A stretch of 16,622 bases of DNA from JBKJZO01 sp046715235. GTDB lineage: Bacteria; Actinomycetota; Actinomycetes; BP-191. Position 1 is the first letter of the stretch; every line of letters starts with the position of its first letter. The position numbers were made by a program, and so were the translations under genes. Positions 13,219 to 16,622 of this stretch are shown piece after piece. Location of the stretch: the NCBI GenBank assembly GCA_046715235.1, contig JBKJZO010000141.1, positions 1-16,622 of the forward strand, read 5' to 3'. Under the pieces are notes generated by a model that saw only the letters and a program-made list of their open reading frames with translations, did not search any database and had not been told where the DNA came from.

Positions 13219-14283
13219 CTAGAACTTGAAGTTGTCGATGTTGTCCTTGTTGAACTCGAACGGCGGGCCGACCACCACGACGTTCTTGTCACCGACGGTC
13301 AGGTCGAAACTGCCGGCCTTGAACGTGACGTCCTTCGCGGGCTTGAGCGAGCCGTCCTTGACCTGCGCCGCGGCCATCACACCGATGTAGCCCAGGTCCT
13401 CCGGGTTCCAGAGACCGAAGATCTTCGACGTGTCGTCCTTGACGTACGTCGCCATCTCGCTCGGCAGTCCGAGTCCGGTGACCTGGACTTTGCCCTTGAA
13501 CTTCGAGCCGCTGATGTACTTCGCCGCCTCGCGGATACCGACCGTGGTCGGCGCGATGATGACCTTGAGGTTGGGGTGCGCCTGCATCAGGCCGGCCGCT
13601 TTCTCAGCGGACTTCGCCGCATCGTCGTCGCCATACACGGTGTCGACGAGCTTCAGCTTCTCGTAGCCGGCCTGCGTGAGTTCGTCCTTCATGAACTCGA
13701 TCCACTTGTTCTGGTTCTCTGCGGTCTGCGCGGCCGACAGGATCGCGATCTCGCCCTCACCACCGGCGAGGTCCTTGGCCCACTTGACTTGCTGGCGGCC
13801 GATCAGTTCCGCGCTCGACGGCTGCACCATCAGCGAGCGGGCGCTGTCGTCGGTGACGTCCGCGTCGTACGTGACGACGGTGATGCCGGCGGCCTGTGCT
13901 TCCTTCATTGCCGGCGCGACCGCGGCCTGGTCAGCAGCCGAGATGACGATCGCGTCGTACTTCTGCTGGATCAGCGTGTTGACGAACTCGAGCTGAGCCG
14001 CGCCGGTCGCCTCGGTCGGGCCGACGTAGTCGCACTTGGCTGCCTTGATCTCGGTGCATGCCTTCTGCGCGCCCTTGTTCGATGCGTCGAAATACGGGTT
14101 GTTGATCGACTTGGGGAGGATCGCAATCTTCAATCCCCCCGCGGCCGCCGGCGCACTGTTTGCCGCCGCCGAGCCCGCGGGAGCGCTGGTTGCCGCCGAA
14201 GGTGTCTTGTCGTCGTCGCCGCATGCCGCAAGCGTGAATGTCACCGCGAGGATCGAGACCCCCGCCATTGCCCTTCTGATCAT
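13219..14283 (-). CDS. rhaS: Rhamnose ABC transporter substrate-binding lipoprotein
   Basis: This is the extracytoplasmic receptor that captures rhamnose and hands it to the permeases. The 354-aa product has a lipoprotein signal peptide (MIRRAMAGVSILAVTFTLAA, then Cys21 in the lipobox LAAC), a Ser/Ala/Pro-rich linker (about 25-48), and a periplasmic-binding-protein fold of the Peripla_BP_4/RbsB type (from LKIAILPKSINNPYFDASNK), including DAIVISAADQAAVAPAMKEA and GLGLPSEMATYVKDD. Specificity for rhamnose is inferred from the catabolic genes that follow. ATG 14283 is chosen for its GAAGGGA ribosome site and complete signal peptide; the open frame extends 20 codons further without either. A 64-base gap separates it from the upstream permease gene, with only a 5-bp stem-loop at 14316-14329. 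Confidence 0.9.
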   Translation of the reverse strand: MIRRAMAGVSILAVTFTLAACGDDDKTPSAATSAPAGSAAANSAPAAAGGLKIAILPKSINNPYFDASNKGAQKACTEIKAAKCDYVGPTEATGAAQLEFVNTLIQQKYDAIVISAADQAAVAPAMKEAQAAGITVVTYDADVTDDSARSLMVQPSSAELIGRQQVKWAKDLAGGEGEIAILSAAQTAENQNKWIEFMKDELTQAGYEKLKLVDTVYGDDDAAKSAEKAAGLMQAHPNLKVIIAPTTVGIREAAKYISGSKFKGKVQVTGLGLPSEMATYVKDDTSKIFGLWNPEDLGYIGVMAAAQVKDGSLKPAKDVTFKAGSFDLTVGDKNVVVVGPPFEFNKDNIDNFKF

Positions 14284-14347
14284 TGGACTTTCCCTTCTGA
14301 GAGGGCGGGATCGGAAACCGACTCCGGTTGAGGCAGGAAGCAAGGCG

Positions 14348-15388
14348 TCAGCGCCTCTCCGCGTCCGGCAGCCTGGTCTGCTCGGCGCGGCTCTCGCTCT
14401 CGACCGGTTTGGTCGGGTGCGATAAGAGATGGAGAGCGCGCAATCGCGCGCGCAGGGCGGGGCCGATCACGGACACGAGCAGCAGCCCGCCCGTGACGAC
14501 GGTGAGGACGTTGGGCTTCACACCGGCGAGGCGGAGGATCCAGCGGGCCAGGCCGAGGAACAGCACGGCGTTGACAACGCCGAACAGCCCGCCCTTGCCG
14601 CCGAAGATCGAGACGCCGCCGAAGAGGACGGCAGCGATGACAGCAAGTTCGACGCCGCGTACCGCTGTGGGGCTGGCGCTCGCCGTACGCAGCGTGATCA
14701 GCAGTCCGCCCAGCCCGGCCATCGCGCCGGTCGCGACGAACAGGCCGAACTTGATGCGGCGCACGCGCAGCCCGGAGTAACGCGCCGCCTCGCCGTTGAG
14801 GCCGATGGCGTACACCGCGTGGCCGGTCTTCGAGTAGCGGAGGAAGACCGTCGCGATGACGATCGCGGGGATCACAACGAGCCACGTCTTGGGCAGGAAG
14901 CCGAAGAACTTGTCGTTGTAGCCGAACGCCACCCAGCTGCTCGGGAAGCCCGAGATCGTGTTGTTCTCGAGCAGCACCGAACCCAGCCCGCGATAGAGAG
15001 CGAGCGTGCCGATCGTGACGGCCAGCGACTGCAGCCCGAGTCGCGTCACGAGGTAGCCGTTGAGCGCGCCACCGACCGCGCCGGTCACGATTCCGAGCAA
15101 CGCGCACTGCCACATCGGCAGACCGGCGTGGAATGCCTTGCCGATGACGCAGCTGCTCAAGCCGACCATGGAGCCCACGGACAGATCGATCTCGCCGGAG
15201 ATGATGAGCAGTGTCATCGGCAGCGCAATGAGCATGACCTCACCGACGTTGCGCAGCGTGTTGAAGACGGTGTCGGAAGTGCGCACGTCGGCGGCCACGA
15301 AGTCGCCGAAGACGTACATGCACACGACGACGACGCAGAGGAACACGTCCCAGGTGGCGAGCCGGCGTAGCGGCGTGACCGCGTTCAT
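14348..15388 (-). CDS. rhaQ: Rhamnose ABC transporter permease (second)
   Basis: This inner-membrane permease of the BPD_transp_2 family (ribose/rhamnose type) has 346 aa. Hydrophobic segments begin at VFLCVVVVCMYVFGDF and run through the protein (about 8-10 helices). The family signature ISGEIDLSVGSMVGLSS lies near residue 67, and a cytoplasmic loop around HAVYAIGLNGEAARYSGLRV would meet the ATPase. The C-terminal tail is charged. The frame stays open upstream to 16360, but that part is antisense-like shadow of rhaP. ATG 15388 overlaps the rhaP stop as ATGA, which fixes the start. It pairs with rhaP to form the membrane channel. Confidence 0.9.
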   Translation of the reverse strand: MNAVTPLRRLATWDVFLCVVVVCMYVFGDFVAADVRTSDTVFNTLRNVGEVMLIALPMTLLIISGEIDLSVGSMVGLSSCVIGKAFHAGLPMWQCALLGIVTGAVGGALNGYLVTRLGLQSLAVTIGTLALYRGLGSVLLENNTISGFPSSWVAFGYNDKFFGFLPKTWLVVIPAIVIATVFLRYSKTGHAVYAIGLNGEAARYSGLRVRRIKFGLFVATGAMAGLGGLLITLRTASASPTAVRGVELAVIAAVLFGGVSIFGGKGGLFGVVNAVLFLGLARWILRLAGVKPNVLTVVTGGLLLVSVIGPALRARLRALHLLSHPTKPVESESRAEQTRLPDAERR

Positions 15389-16395
15389 CGGCGCGACTCG
15401 AGTCGGCGGCGGCGTTCTGCCCGTACGACGGCGAGCCGATCGACCGAAATCGCGGCGATGATGAGCCCGCCGATGATCGCGTCCTGCCAGAACTCCTTGA
15501 TGCTCAGAGCCGGCAGGGCGGTCCCGATGACCTTCAGCAGCAGGGCGCCGATCACCGCGCCGATCGGTGAGCCGCTGCCGCCGAAGATGAAGACGCCGCC
15601 GATGACGCACGCCGCGACGACCGACAGCTCGATCCCGATGCCGGCGTTGACGTCCGTTCCGCCGAAGCGCGCGAGGAACAGCGCCCCGCTCAGGCCCGCG
15701 CAGAGGCCGCTGATGGCGAACGCACCGATCGTCCGGCGCTGGATCGGGATGCCGACCAGCAGCGCGGCGTCGGGGTTGCTGCCCATCGCGTACAGGTCGC
15801 GGCCGAAACGCGTGTAGCGCGCCACTGGTGCCGCGACGGCCGCGGCGAGAAGGACGATCCACATCAGGTACGGCACGCCGAACGCGCTGTGGATGCCGAG
15901 GTCGACCACGGACTTGGGCAGGTCGTCGGCGTTGATCCGCTTGGACGCCACGACGATCCCCTGGATTCCCTGGACGACGTACAGCGTGCCGAGGGTGACG
16001 ACCAGGGCGGGCAGCTTCAGGGTTGCGACGAGCACGCCGTTGACGAGGCCGACTGCGATGCCGACCGCCGCAGCGACGAGGAACAACCAGAACAGCGGTA
16101 CGCCGGGCAGGTTGCGCATCGCGAGCACGCCGACGTACGACGCGAGCCCGAGCGTCGACCCGACCGAGAGGTCGACGTGGCGCATGACGATGACGAACGT
16201 CTGCCCGACCGCCATCAGCGCGATGAACGACACCGCGAGCAGGAGGTCGCGAATGCCCTGCCGCGAGACGAAGCGTGAGTTGACCATGCTGGTGCCGACG
16301 ACAACCGCGACGAGCACGAGGACTACCGGCGTCTCGCGGGCACGCACGATCTTGTGCCACGTCGTCGGCGCCGTGGTCAGCGTCGCCGTCGTCAC
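15385..16395 (-). CDS. rhaP: Rhamnose ABC transporter permease (first)
   Basis: This 336-aa permease of the BPD_transp_2 family is a companion of rhaQ. After a polar N-terminus it has a first helix (VVLVLVAVVVGTSMV), the signature VMRHVDLSVGSTLGLASYVG (about 70-90), further helices including LFWLFLVAAAVGIAVGLVNG, and an ATPase-contact loop FGRDLYAMGSNPDAALLVGI. The start is GTG 16395, which overlaps the stop of the ABC ATPase gene as GTGA and gives a complete N-terminus. The neighbours indicate translational coupling and assembly of an ATPase-permease-permease complex. Confidence 0.9.
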   Translation of the reverse strand: MTTATLTTAPTTWHKIVRARETPVVLVLVAVVVGTSMVNSRFVSRQGIRDLLLAVSFIALMAVGQTFVIVMRHVDLSVGSTLGLASYVGVLAMRNLPGVPLFWLFLVAAAVGIAVGLVNGVLVATLKLPALVVTLGTLYVVQGIQGIVVASKRINADDLPKSVVDLGIHSAFGVPYLMWIVLLAAAVAAPVARYTRFGRDLYAMGSNPDAALLVGIPIQRRTIGAFAISGLCAGLSGALFLARFGGTDVNAGIGIELSVVAACVIGGVFIFGGSGSPIGAVIGALLLKVIGTALPALSIKEFWQDAIIGGLIIAAISVDRLAVVRAERRRRLESRR

Positions 16396-16622
16396 GTCGC
16401 TGCTCCCGTCGCGGCGGTCATGATGAGTTCTTGGTTGGCGTCGCCGCGGGCGAGCTCGTCGACGATCCGGCCCTCCCGCATCACGTAGACGCGGTCCGCG
16501 ACGCCGAGCACCTCGGGCAGCTCGCTCGAGACCATCAGCACGGCAAGACCCCGCCCGACTGCGTCGCCGATCAGCCGGTGCACCTCCGCCTTCGTACCGA
16601 CATCGATGCCGCGCGTCGGCTC
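16392..16622 (-). CDS. rhaT: Rhamnose ABC transporter ATP-binding protein, C-terminal end, partial
   Basis: The last 76 codons of a sugar ABC ATPase enter from the right edge. The fragment begins EPTRGIDVGTKAEVHRLI, the D-loop region of the second nucleotide-binding domain of RbsA/XylG-like proteins, followed by the switch segment LMVSSELPEVLGVADRVYVM, where Ser replaces the usual switch His as is common in this family, and the terminal MREGRIVDELARGDANQE. It would energise uptake through the two permeases. The Walker A and B motifs lie outside the window, as does the operon's promoter and any regulator. The symbol follows the rhaSTPQ naming from Rhizobium and should not be confused with the E. 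coli RhaT symporter. Confidence 0.85.
   Translation of the reverse strand, partial: EPTRGIDVGTKAEVHRLIGDAVGRGLAVLMVSSELPEVLGVADRVYVMREGRIVDELARGDANQELIMTAATGAAT

Noticed and set aside
14316..14329. AACCG-ACTC-CGGTT stem-loop between rhaQ and rhaS
   Set aside because: Only 5 paired bases and no T-run; expected by chance at this base composition.
12733..14331. Plus-strand open frame (532 codons) opposite rhaM and rhaS
   Set aside because: Mirror of the rhamnose genes; no motif, and the opposite strand carries a clear lipoprotein and mutarotase.
15389..16360. Upstream extension of the rhaQ frame giving a 670-codon reading frame
   Set aside because: The extra part is Arg/Pro-rich and overlaps rhaP in another frame; the ATGA junction at 15385-15388 and the hydrophobic start of RhaQ fix the real start at 15388.

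Overview
The window is high-GC DNA from an actinobacterium. The G/C-rich third codon positions, GTG starts, tightly coupled operons and the neighbourhood itself point this way. RadA, DisA, a membrane-anchored protein resembling Mycobacterium tuberculosis Rv3587c, and MutY follow the same order and orientation as the M. tuberculosis radA-disA-Rv3587c-(canB)-mutY region. The DisA protein also closely resembles the Streptomyces form, ending in SILERYV. The genus cannot be named from the sequence alone.

Left part (1-6154): the end of radA and then disA run on the plus strand. A minus-strand block follows: the Rv3587c-like gene, then cheB, cheR and cheW. mutY diverges from the Rv3587c-like gene across only 35 bases. 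The cheBRW block, with no cheA or receptor gene in view, lies between disA and the Rv3587c-like gene. Its CheB keeps the methylesterase triad but has lost the phospho-acceptor Asp and the conserved Lys of its receiver domain. cheW runs 99 bases antisense into the 3' end of disA.

Middle (6155-8096): a small module has a TetR regulator upstream of an SRPBCC (START-like) protein. Two identical 18-bp palindromes lie in front of the SRPBCC gene and a third, diverged copy lies at the tetR start, which suggests repression of both. A divergent adenylate kinase gene (adk) follows. Its stop codon overlaps the stop of the rhamnulokinase gene that converges on it.

Right part (8093-16622): a minus-strand L-rhamnose uptake and catabolism operon, cut by the window edge. 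In transcription order it holds the end of an ABC ATPase, two permeases, a substrate-binding lipoprotein, L-rhamnose mutarotase, L-rhamnose isomerase, a fused rhamnulose-1-phosphate aldolase/short-chain dehydrogenase, and rhamnulokinase. Most junctions are ATGA or GTGA overlaps. The exception is the gap after the binding-protein gene, which holds a perfect 26-bp palindrome. Together the genes import rhamnose, isomerise and phosphorylate it, cleave it to dihydroxyacetone phosphate and lactaldehyde, and probably oxidise the lactaldehyde to lactate.

No tRNA, rRNA, insertion sequence, CRISPR array or integrase was seen. No gene-free stretch exceeds 300 bases. The longest, 263-500, holds nothing I can support beyond disA leader sequence.
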